Origin: an uncultured Bacteroidia bacterium
Lineage (GTDB): Bacteria > Bacteroidota > Bacteroidia > Bacteroidales > UBA932
NCBI GenBank assembly: GCA_902784435.1
Contig: CACZUR010000020.1
Location: forward strand, 38,329-102,328
Direction: 5' to 3'
DNA: 64,000 nucleotides
A model generated the notes under the pieces. That model made no database searches, had not been told where the DNA came from, and was given only the letters and a program-made list of their open reading frames with translations. The translations under genes were made by a program, and so were the position numbers. Shown piece after piece: positions 17,825 through 24,840 of the stretch. The stretch's first letter is position 1. Each line of letters begins with the position of its first letter.

Positions 17825-19368
17825 AAGGTTTCTCCGTTAACGGTTACATGGTCGAACACCACCTCGCCGGCATTGTGCACCTCCACGCCCTTGCGGGCCG
17901 TAAATACGCTGTTGTGGAAGTCCAGGCCGGTTACCGGAAGCTCAGGCAGGCCATTGATGTAAATGGCCTGCTTGGCACCGGAACACACAATATGATCGAA
18001 ATGGATGTCTCTGAATTCAGGGGTGGTCTCGTCCACCGGCGGCAGGTTGACCGAAGACTCCTGGGCCGAAGATGCCCCCGCGGTCGCTGATAAGAAGGCC
18101 GATGCTCCCTTGGGGGCATCTTTGGCCCCTTTCTCCGGAGCTTTCTCCGTAGCGGAGACGCCGGCATAGTAGAGGTTGAAGGTGACGGCTTCGGCCACGA
18201 TGTCTTTCATATAGATGTCCTTGCACCAGATGTCCTTTACCAGGCCGCCGCGGCCGCGGGTGCTCTTGAAGCGCAGGCCCACGTCGGTGCCCAGGAACCG
18301 GCAGCCTTCCACCAGGATGTTCTCTACGCCGCCGCTCATCTCGGAGCCCACCACAAAGCCGCCGTGGCCGTGATACACCACGCAGTCTTTGATGATGAGG
18401 TTGCGGCATTTGCGGGCGTGCCGGCGGCCGTCAGCGTCTTTTCCGCTCTTGATGCAGATGGCGTCGTCGCCCACGTCGAAGCTGGCGCCCACCACGACGA
18501 CATTCTCACAAGCCTCGATGTCGATGCCGTCGCCGTTGGTGGAATAGTGCGGGTTGCGCACGACGACATCTCTGATAATCACGTTCTTGCACCATAACGG
18601 ATGCAGGTTCCATGCGGGCGAATCCTGGAAGGTGACCCCTTCCAGCAGTACGTTTTCGCACTCCCGGAGGGAGACCAGCACGGGACGCAGGAACGTCTTG
18701 ATTTCGGCCTCATCCAAGGCCGGGTCCGGGAAATTGAGCGAGCCGGCGGTCAGGCGGGCCTTCTTGTAGCCCTCGTCGGGGTACCAGACGCTGCCGTCAT
18801 CGGCCAGCACACCGCCTTTGGCCAGCTGTTTCCAGGTATCGTCCCCCACCTTGCGGCGCTTGAGCTCCCTCCAGGGATGACCCCCGCCGTCGATGGTGCC
18901 CTTGCCGGTGATGGCAATGTCAGTAGCGCCCTCGGCATGGATGGGAGAAAGGCAGCGGCGCACGTCCATTCCCTCGAAATTGGTGTCGATGATGGGGTAC
19001 AGGTCCTGGTCGGACGAGAATACGATGACGGCGTTGTCGCTCAGGTGCAGTTCCGTGTGGCTCTGCAGGGCAATAGGCCCGGTAAGCCAGATGCCGTCCG
19101 GCACCACAAGCTTTCCGCCGCCGTACTTCTGCAGGGCCTGGAATGCCTTTTCAAAAGCTTCCGTACAGAGGGTTACGCCGTCGCCCACCGCACCGAAATC
19201 CGACAGGGTTACGGTATAGGCGGGAATAGAGGGTTCCGCCACAACGGGCATGTCGAAGGGAAGATCCTTGTATAGGTTTTGCAAACGTTTGTCTTCCTCC
19301 TGGCAGGAAAACGCGAAGAATAGCGTTAACGCTATGAAAATCAGGCGATTGCGCAAAAGTATGTTCAT
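17821..19368 (-). CDS. Polygalacturonase-type glycoside hydrolase family 28, with in-frame palindromic insertion
   Basis: Hydrolyses galacturonan or oligogalacturonides. I place the start at 19366-19368 because it gives MNILLRNRLIFIALTLFFAF followed by SCQEE, a lipoprotein signal, and sits 21 nt from a TACCTTTG -7 box; an upstream in-frame ATG at 19422 would place the promoter inside the gene. Beta-helix motifs of GH28: SPAWNLHPLWCKNV, NPHYSTNGDGIDIEACENV (catalytic Asp), VGDDAICIKSGKD (catalytic Asp pair), GHGGFVVGSEMSGGV and LRFKSTRGRGG. About 40 residues after YYAGVSATEK (EKGAKDAPKGASAFLSATAG...) are low-complexity and encoded by a palindrome at 18063-18128. First gene of the leftward operon; its 5' coding region contains a LacI-type operator (19282-19291). 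Confidence 0.93.
   Translation of the reverse strand: MNILLRNRLIFIALTLFFAFSCQEEDKRLQNLYKDLPFDMPVVAEPSIPAYTVTLSDFGAVGDGVTLCTEAFEKAFQALQKYGGGKLVVPDGIWLTGPIALQSHTELHLSDNAVIVFSSDQDLYPIIDTNFEGMDVRRCLSPIHAEGATDIAITGKGTIDGGGHPWRELKRRKVGDDTWKQLAKGGVLADDGSVWYPDEGYKKARLTAGSLNFPDPALDEAEIKTFLRPVLVSLRECENVLLEGVTFQDSPAWNLHPLWCKNVIIRDVVVRNPHYSTNGDGIDIEACENVVVVGASFDVGDDAICIKSGKDADGRRHARKCRNLIIKDCVVYHGHGGFVVGSEMSGGVENILVEGCRFLGTDVGLRFKSTRGRGGLVKDIWCKDIYMKDIVAEAVTFNLYYAGVSATEKAPEKGAKDAPKGASAFLSATAGASSAQESSVNLPPVDETTPEFRDIHFDHIVCSGAKQAIYINGLPELPVTGLDFHNSVFTARKGVEVHNAGEVVFDHVTVNGETL
18063..18128. repeat. Conserved-loop palindromic element inside the GH28 gene
   Basis: Arms 18063-18079 (GGGCCGAAGATGCCCCC) and 18112-18128 (GGGGGCATCTTTGGCCC) are complementary except one pair. 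The 32-nt loop holds the core AAGAAGGCCGATGC shared with elements at 47599-47666, 55931-55994 and 63454-63516. Here the core is on the strand opposite to the gene, and the frame stays open. Confidence 0.88.
19282..19291. promoter_or_regulatory. LacI-type operator inside the GH28 5' coding region
   Basis: Perfect palindrome CAAACGTTTG, identical in core to the sites at 19410 and 19492. It lies about 80 bp inside the GH28 gene and could act as an auxiliary operator for looping. Confidence 0.65.
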
Positions 19369-19389
19369 TCGTTTCAGTGCTAGCAACAG

Positions 19390-19397
19390 CAAAGGTA
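19390..19397 (-). promoter_or_regulatory. -7 box of the pectin operon promoter
   Basis: TACCTTTG on the minus strand, matching the Bacteroidota -7 consensus TAnnTTTG, 21 nt before the GH28 start. The operator at 19410-19419 lies in the spacer upstream of it, a position suited to repression. Confidence 0.65.
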
Positions 19398-19409
19398 AGC
19401 AAAATAATC

Positions 19410-19419
19410 CAAACGTTTG
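19410..19419. promoter_or_regulatory. LacI-type operator over the pectin operon promoter
   Basis: Perfect palindrome CAAACGTTTG, 12 bp upstream of the operon -7 box. Same core as the operator at the lacI-like gene promoter. Confidence 0.75.
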
Positions 19420-19489
19420 CATTTTTTTCGAAAAACTTGCAGTTTTCCTTCATTTTTCAAGAAAACCTGCAAAGTTTTTTGGAGTTTTG

Positions 19490-19503
19490 TACAAACGTTT
19501 GTA
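19490..19503. promoter_or_regulatory. LacI-type operator overlapping the regulator's own promoter
   Basis: Perfect 14-bp palindrome TACAAACGTTTGTA whose right end overlaps the -7 box at 19502-19509, indicating autoregulation. Confidence 0.78.
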
Positions 19504-19509
19504 TATTTG
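19502..19509 (+). promoter_or_regulatory. -7 box of the lacI-kdgK-eda unit
   Basis: TATATTTG matches TAnnTTTG exactly. Only 7 nt separate it from the ATG at 19517, so the transcript is probably leaderless or nearly so. Confidence 0.65.
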
Positions 19510-19516
19510 CGTTGCT

Positions 19517-20551
19517 ATGGTCACCATCACCGACATCGCCCGCGCGCTGGGCATCACTCCTTCTACTGTATCGCGCGCCCTTGCGGGCAGCCCGCGCGTA
19601 AAGGAAAAAACCCGTATCGCCGTGGAACGCAAGGCCTTGGAAATGGGTTATGAACGCAATGTGGTGGCAGCCAATCTCCGGAAAGGGCAGTCCCATATCG
19701 TGGGCATCATCGTCCCGCGCATCCACCGCGAATTCTTCTCCAACATCATCGGCGGCGCAGAGAGCGTCCTCAACCAGGCCGGTTACAATGTCCTCATCTG
19801 CCAGACCATGGAAAGCAAGGATTCGGAAATCAAGGCCCTCAAGACCCTCCGGAACTACCGGGTGGCCGCCGTCCTCATTTCCCATGCCATCGGCAGCACG
19901 GACAGCCGGGACATCAAGGAAATCATCGGCAAGGACATCCCCATCATCCAGTTCGACCGCGTGTACCCGGACCTTCCCGGCGCCAAGGTGGTGGGTGCCA
20001 ACTGCGACGGCGCCTACTTTGCCACCAAGCACCTGATCCAGCAGGGGTACAAGCGCATCGGCACGCTGGCGGGCTATATGAGTTCACTGGCTTTCGTAGA
20101 GCGCCTGGCGGGTTACCGGCTGGCCCTGGAAAGCGCCGGACTCCCCTATGACAACTCGCTGGTCTTTTACGATACCCTGGTGCGGGACCAAGGCTACGAA
20201 GCCGCCAAGAAAGCCCTTGCATCAGGTTGTGACGCCCTTTTCAGCGCAGGGGCATTCTCGGCCCTGGGCGCCGTGGACTACCTGAAGGAGGCCGGCGTGC
20301 GCATTCCGGAAGATTTTGGCATCGTGTGCACCTCCAACGAAGGCTTCACGTCCCTCATGACCCCTTCCCTGAGCACCCTGGAGCAGCATCCCTTCGAGAT
20401 GGGCCAGGCCGCTGCCAAGGCTTTCCTGGAGAACCGCGCAGACACGCAGGTCATCCCCATGGAGCTCCATATCAGACAGTCTTCCCAAAGAATCCAACAG
20501 GAGGAATTCTCGTGCAATCATCTTTTAAACAATAACCAATGGCAAAAGTAG
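19517..20551 (+). CDS. LacI-family transcriptional regulator of the pectin locus
   Basis: Probable repressor responding to a galacturonate pathway intermediate (ligand not determinable). The chosen ATG gives MVTITDIARALGITPSTVSR, the exact N-terminal helix-turn-helix of LacI proteins, followed by ALAGSPRVKEKTR (hinge about residue 50) and a periplasmic-binding-like domain: VGIIVPRIHREFFSNIIGG, VLISHAIGS, IPIIQFDR, GTLAGYMSS and STLEQHPFEMGQAAAKAFL. Length 344 is normal. Any longer upstream reading would run through the operator and promoter, so it is rejected. It is divergent from the pectin operon, and operators lie at both promoters. The 3' end overlaps kdgK by 13 bp. Confidence 0.95.
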   Translation: MVTITDIARALGITPSTVSRALAGSPRVKEKTRIAVERKALEMGYERNVVAANLRKGQSHIVGIIVPRIHREFFSNIIGGAESVLNQAGYNVLICQTMESKDSEIKALKTLRNYRVAAVLISHAIGSTDSRDIKEIIGKDIPIIQFDRVYPDLPGAKVVGANCDGAYFATKHLIQQGYKRIGTLAGYMSSLAFVERLAGYRLALESAGLPYDNSLVFYDTLVRDQGYEAAKKALASGCDALFSAGAFSALGAVDYLKEAGVRIPEDFGIVCTSNEGFTSLMTPSLSTLEQHPFEMGQAAAKAFLENRADTQVIPMELHIRQSSQRIQQEEFSCNHLLNNNQWQK

Positions 20552-21576
20552 TAACCTTCGGCGAAGTCATGCTTCGCCTTTCCACCCCCGGCTATCTGCG
20601 TTTTTCGCAGGCCCGCCAGTTTGACGCCACCTTCGGCGGCGGTGAAGCCAATGTAGCCGTTTCCCTGGCCAACTATGGCATCGACGCCCATTTTGTCACC
20701 CGTCTTCCCAAGAACGACATTGCCGACATGTGCACCGCAGAGCTCAAAGGCTTCGGCGTGAACACGGACAGCATCGTGTACGGCGGAGACCGCGTGGGCA
20801 TCTATTACCTGGAAACCGGTGCCGTGGCCCGCGGATCCAAAGTGGTTTACGACCGTGCTCACAGCGCCATCTCGGAGATTCAGCCCGGCATGGTAGACTG
20901 GCATAAGGTATTGGAAGGCGCAGACTGGTTCCACTGGACCGGTATCACCCCCGCCCTGTCCCAGGGTGCGGCCGACGCCTGCCTGGAAGCCATCAAAGTG
21001 GCCAACGAGATGGGTGTGAAGGTCTCCTGTGACCTGAACTACCGCAAGAAACTGTGGAAATACGGCAAATCGGCCTCCGAGGTCATGCCCGCCCTGGTAG
21101 AAGGCTGCGACCTCATCCTGGGCAACGAGGAAGACGCCGAGAAAGAATTCGGCATCAAGCCCGAAGGCTTCGACGCAGAAAAGACCGGCGGCGAGATTGA
21201 CCAGAACATCTTCATCAGCGTGGGTCAGCAGCTCATGGCCCGCTTCCCCCGCTGCAAGAAAGTGGCCGTCACCCTCCGTGGCTCCATCAACGCCAACCAC
21301 AACACCTGGGGCGGCGTCCTGTACGACGGCAAAACCCTGTGGCAGAGCCGCCGCTACGACATCACCCACATCGTAGACCGCGTGGGCGGCGGAGACTCCT
21401 TCATGGGCGGCCTCCTGTACGGCCTGCTCACCTATCCCACGGACCAGGAAGCCATCGAATTCGCAGCGGCCGCTTCCTGCCTCAAGCACACCATCATCGG
21501 AGACTACAACCGTGTCACCGTGGCCGAAGTGGAAGGTCTCATGAAAGGCGGCGGCAGCGGCCGTGTTTCCCGTTAG
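20539..21576 (+). CDS. kdgK: 2-keto-3-deoxygluconate kinase (PfkB family)
   Basis: Phosphorylates KDG made by UxaA to KDPG. The 345-residue protein has the PfkB N-terminal signature FGEVMLRLSTPGYLRFSQAR and FGGGEANVAVSLANYG (substrate-binding Gly-Gly), and the C-terminal catalytic signature VDRVGGGDSFMGGLLYGLL (anion-hole G-x-G-D, catalytic Asp). It begins inside the lacI-like gene (13-bp overlap), so the two are co-transcribed and probably translationally coupled. Sugar specificity is inferred from similarity to KdgK-type kinases and from the neighbouring eda and uxa genes. Confidence 0.93.
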   Translation: MAKVVTFGEVMLRLSTPGYLRFSQARQFDATFGGGEANVAVSLANYGIDAHFVTRLPKNDIADMCTAELKGFGVNTDSIVYGGDRVGIYYLETGAVARGSKVVYDRAHSAISEIQPGMVDWHKVLEGADWFHWTGITPALSQGAADACLEAIKVANEMGVKVSCDLNYRKKLWKYGKSASEVMPALVEGCDLILGNEEDAEKEFGIKPEGFDAEKTGGEIDQNIFISVGQQLMARFPRCKKVAVTLRGSINANHNTWGGVLYDGKTLWQSRRYDITHIVDRVGGGDSFMGGLLYGLLTYPTDQEAIEFAAAASCLKHTIIGDYNRVTVAEVEGLMKGGGSGRVSR

Positions 21577-21596
21577 ATTGCATATATCGGAGCATT

Positions 21597-22259
21597 ATGG
21601 CAAAATTCAATAAAATAGATACCATCGGTATCATCCGTTCCACCGGTATCGTTCCGGTGTTCTACAACAAGGACGTAGAACTGACCAAAAAGGTGGTGAA
21701 AGCCTGCTATGACGGCGGCATCCGCGCCTTCGAATTCACCAACCGCGGCGACGGCGCCAACGAGGTATTCAAGGAAGTGATGGCTTTCGTACGGGCCGAA
21801 TGCCCGGAAATGGCCCTGGGCGCCGGCACCATCCTGGATGCCCCCACGGCCGCCCTGTACATCCAGATGGGCGCCGACTTCCTGGTAAGTCCCTGCTGCG
21901 TAGACGAGGTCATCACCCTGGCCAACCGCCGCGGCATCCCTTACAGCCCCGGCTGCGGAACCGTCACGGAGATTGTCCACGCCCAGGAGCGCGGCTGCGA
22001 CCTGGTCAAGGTGTTCCCCGCCGGCACTGTAGGCGGCCCCGCCTTCGTGAAGAATGTGCTGGCTCCCCTGCCCTGGGCCATGGTCATGTGCACCGGCGCG
22101 GTAGAGCCTACGGAGGAGAATCTGAAGGCCTGGGCCAAGAGCGGCGTCACCGCCGTGGGCATGGGCTCCAAACTCTTCCCCAAAGACGTCATCGCTGCAG
22201 GTGACTGGGCTGCCATTTCGGCCCTCTGCGCCCAGTGCCTGACATGGTTTAAAAAATAA
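21597..22259 (+). CDS. eda: 2-dehydro-3-deoxyphosphogluconate (KDPG) aldolase
   Basis: Splits KDPG to pyruvate and glyceraldehyde-3-phosphate, completing the galacturonate route. The ATG at 21597, 20 bp after the kdgK stop, gives MAKFNKIDTIGIIRSTGIVP; 220 residues match the family. Motifs: GGIRAFEFTNRGD, LGAGTILDAPTAALYIQMGA, DFLVSPCCVDEVI, PYSPGCGTVTEI, and CDLVKVFPAGTVGGPAFVKN where the Lys is the Schiff-base residue. Followed by a palindrome (22269-22280) and a strong bidirectional terminator. Confidence 0.96.
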   Translation: MAKFNKIDTIGIIRSTGIVPVFYNKDVELTKKVVKACYDGGIRAFEFTNRGDGANEVFKEVMAFVRAECPEMALGAGTILDAPTAALYIQMGADFLVSPCCVDEVITLANRRGIPYSPGCGTVTEIVHAQERGCDLVKVFPAGTVGGPAFVKNVLAPLPWAMVMCTGAVEPTEENLKAWAKSGVTAVGMGSKLFPKDVIAAGDWAAISALCAQCLTWFKK

Positions 22260-22268
22260 GCGTTTTTG

Positions 22269-22280
22269 TTAAGCGCTTAA
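22269..22280. promoter_or_regulatory. 12-bp palindrome after eda, possible regulator site
   Basis: TTAAGCGCTTAA is a perfect palindrome of the LacI/GalR operator style, but no promoter is visible beside it and its core differs from the three CAAACGTTTG sites. Function unknown. Confidence 0.3.
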
Positions 22281-22297
22281 TTATCAATACATTACAC

Positions 22298-22331
22298 AAA
22301 TTCCTCCCGGTCATTTTGCCGGGAGGAATTT
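22298..22331. terminator. Bidirectional terminator between eda and the convergent GH3 gene
   Basis: AAATTCCTCCCGG (22298-22310), 8-nt loop, CCGGGAGGAATTT (22319-22331): a perfect 13-bp stem flanked by A and T runs, placed between converging genes. Confidence 0.88.
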
Positions 22332-22370
22332 GCATAATATGCTCGTTATCAAGGATTTACCGAAAACACC

Positions 22371-24665
22371 CTATTCGGCCGGTGCCAGGACATTGTGCAC
22401 GGGCCAGTTCTGCGCCTTTTTGAGCGTAAACGGAACGGTGCAACGGATGTCGGCCACGGAGGCGCCGAAGTGCACGCCGTATTTGCCGGCGGCGGCTTCC
22501 CAGGCGCTGGCTGCCTCATTGAAGGAAGCCAGTTCGTAGGCGCTCACCTTCAGGGTCAGGGTCTGGCTTTCGCCGGGAGCGAGTTCGCGGGTCTTGCCGA
22601 AGGCCTTGAGCTCGCAGGCGGGTTTCTCCAGGCCGCCGGCGGGGGCGCTCACGTACAGTTCCACCACTTCCTTACCGGCCACCTTGCCGGTGTTGGTTAC
22701 GGTGACGGAAGCCTCGAAACCGTCGGCCACAGCCTTTACCACGGGTTTGGTGTAAGCGAAGCTGGTGTAGCTGAGGCCGAAGCCGAAGGGATAGGAAACC
22801 GCTACGTCGCGGGTGACGAAATGACGGTAGCCCACCCAGATGCCCTCTTCGTAGCGGGTGTAGTCCACATCCTTCTGCGGCTGGCGGGGACCCCAGGAGA
22901 AGCCGCGGGAAGACGAAGCATTATAATTATAAGGGAAGTTGGCGCTGGACGGATGGTCCATGAAATTCACGGGGAAGGTCATGGGCAGTTTGCCGGAGGG
23001 GTTCACCTTGCCGACGAGGACATCGGCCACGGCGTTGGCACCTTCCTGACCCGGGCTCCAGGGCAGGACGATGGCATCTACCAGATTCTTCCAGGAGTTG
23101 GTCTCGATGACGCCGCCCACGTTCAGGATCACCACCACTTTCTTGCCGGCGGCATGATAGCTGGCGCTCACGTTCTGCAGGAGTTCACGCTCCACGGCGG
23201 TGAGTTCGAAGTCGTCCATCATCTTGCGGTCTGCGCCTTCACCGGCATTGCGGCCCAGGACCACGACGGCCACGTCGTTGGCCTTGGCTTCGCTGGCAAT
23301 GGCATCGGCAGGGATGGCTACCTCGGCCAGCTTGCGGCTGAAGAACCAGGAGAAGCCGCTGTTGTTGAGACCGCGCTGGGCTTTGTCGTAGGCCTTGTAG
23401 GCGGTGTAGTAGTCCACCAGGCTCTGGTCCAGGGTGAAGCCGGCATTCTTCATACCGTCCACCATGTTCACCACATAGGCCTTGTTCACGTCGCCGGAAC
23501 CGGTGCCGCCGGCCACGAAGTCGATGGAGGAAATACCGTAGAGGGCCACTTTTTCGTTGCCTTTCAGCGGAAGGACCTTTTCATTGCGCAGCAGGACGAT
23601 GGACTCGCCGGCAGCCTTGCGGGCCACGGCGGCATGTGCCTTCAGGTCCGGTTTGTTGGAGAACTTGTAGCCTTTGAAGCGGGGGGTGCGGACGATGTAG
23701 GTGAGCATATTGCGCACGTTGCGGTCCAGTTCTTCCTGGCTGATGGTGCCGTCCTGGACGCCCGCGATGATGCGGTCAATCTCGTTCTGGTTGCCGGGCT
23801 CCATGAGGTCGTTGCCGGCCTTGGCGCTCTTGACAGTACCGGCCTTGTTGCCCCAGTCCGTCATCACGATGCCTTTGAAGCCCCATTCGTCGCGGAGAAC
23901 GGTGGTAAGCAGGCCTTCGCTCTGCTGGGTATAGTCACCGTTGAGTTTGTTATAGGAGCTCATCACCGTCCAGGGATCGGACTCCTTCACGGCAATCTCA
24001 AAATTCTTGAGGTAGATCTCGCGGAGAGCGCGCTGGGAGATGATGGCATTGTCCTCGTTGCGGTTGGTCTCCTGGTTGTTGGCGGCGTAGTGCTTGATGG
24101 ATGTGCCCACTCCGTTGCTCTGGATACCGCGCACATAGGCGGCGGCCATCTTGCCGGACAGGAGCGGATCTTCGGAGAAATACTCGAAGTTACGGCCGCA
24201 CAGCGGATTGCGGTGAATGTTCATACCGGGGGCCAGGAGTACGTCTACGCCGTATTCCAGCACCTCGTTGCCCATGGCCCGGGTTACGTCTTCTACCAGG
24301 GACAGGTCCCAGGAACTGGCCAGCAGCGTTCCCACCGGGAAACCGGTGCAGTAATAAGTGTTGGCATCTCCCTGGCGGGTGGGCTGGATACGCAGGCCTG
24401 CAGGACCATCGGCCAGGACCGTCATGGGAATGCCCAGCCGCTCGATGGGACGGGTATTTCCGGCTGCGCCGGGCACGTTGGCCGATACGCCGGAGGTGAC
24501 ACCGTTCACGATGGCGGCACGGGCGCCACCCACCAGCAGGGTGGCTTTCTCCTGCAGGGTCATGGACCTCAGGACTTCGTCGATGTTGTTTTCGTTGAGC
24601 CGGGGCTGGGCAAAAGCGGCGACGGCCATGCCCAGGGCAGCCAAGGTCAAAAGGACTTTTTTCAT
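22371..24665 (-). CDS. Glycoside hydrolase family 3 beta-glycosidase, secreted
   Basis: Exo-acting beta-glucosidase-type enzyme, 764 residues from the ATG at 24663-24665. That start gives a signal peptide MKKVLLTLAALGMAVAAFAQ and is preceded by a TACATTTG promoter box; the longer upstream reading is rejected. GH3 motifs: VLADGPAGLRIQPTR, GRNFEYFSEDPLLSGK, GVGTSIKHYAANNQETNR and GFKGIVMTDWGNK (nucleophile Asp). The (alpha/beta)6 sandwich has GTGSGDVN, and the C-terminal fibronectin-like domain has SYPFGFGLSYTSF. It is convergent with eda and divergent from a paralogous GH3. Substrate is not defined by the sequence. Confidence 0.94.
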   Translation of the reverse strand: MKKVLLTLAALGMAVAAFAQPRLNENNIDEVLRSMTLQEKATLLVGGARAAIVNGVTSGVSANVPGAAGNTRPIERLGIPMTVLADGPAGLRIQPTRQGDANTYYCTGFPVGTLLASSWDLSLVEDVTRAMGNEVLEYGVDVLLAPGMNIHRNPLCGRNFEYFSEDPLLSGKMAAAYVRGIQSNGVGTSIKHYAANNQETNRNEDNAIISQRALREIYLKNFEIAVKESDPWTVMSSYNKLNGDYTQQSEGLLTTVLRDEWGFKGIVMTDWGNKAGTVKSAKAGNDLMEPGNQNEIDRIIAGVQDGTISQEELDRNVRNMLTYIVRTPRFKGYKFSNKPDLKAHAAVARKAAGESIVLLRNEKVLPLKGNEKVALYGISSIDFVAGGTGSGDVNKAYVVNMVDGMKNAGFTLDQSLVDYYTAYKAYDKAQRGLNNSGFSWFFSRKLAEVAIPADAIASEAKANDVAVVVLGRNAGEGADRKMMDDFELTAVERELLQNVSASYHAAGKKVVVILNVGGVIETNSWKNLVDAIVLPWSPGQEGANAVADVLVGKVNPSGKLPMTFPVNFMDHPSSANFPYNYNASSSRGFSWGPRQPQKDVDYTRYEEGIWVGYRHFVTRDVAVSYPFGFGLSYTSFAYTKPVVKAVADGFEASVTVTNTGKVAGKEVVELYVSAPAGGLEKPACELKAFGKTRELAPGESQTLTLKVSAYELASFNEAASAWEAAAGKYGVHFGASVADIRCTVPFTLKKAQNWPVHNVLAPAE

Positions 24666-24695
24666 ATAAATGGTATTAGATGTGTTGCAGTTATG

Positions 24696-24703
24696 CAAAT
24701 GTA
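24696..24703 (-). promoter_or_regulatory. -7 box of the leftward GH3 gene
   Basis: TACATTTG on the minus strand, exact TAnnTTTG match, about 30 nt upstream of the start. Confidence 0.55.
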
Positions 24704-24788
24704 GTCTTTTTCCGGGGCCCGCGGTTTGTCTGTGCATTCAAATTATTGCACAAATGTTAAATGCCTGTAAAAACTGAACGTTTTTGCC

Positions 24789-24796
24789 TATCTTTG
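24789..24796 (+). promoter_or_regulatory. -7 box of the rightward GH3 gene
   Basis: TATCTTTG, exact TAnnTTTG match, 44 nt before the ATG at 24841. The divergent GH3 pair thus shares the 175-bp region 24666-24840. Confidence 0.55.
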
Positions 24797-24840
24797 CCTT
24801 GCTTGAGCAAAGAGCGAATTTGTTTAACCACATTATATTT

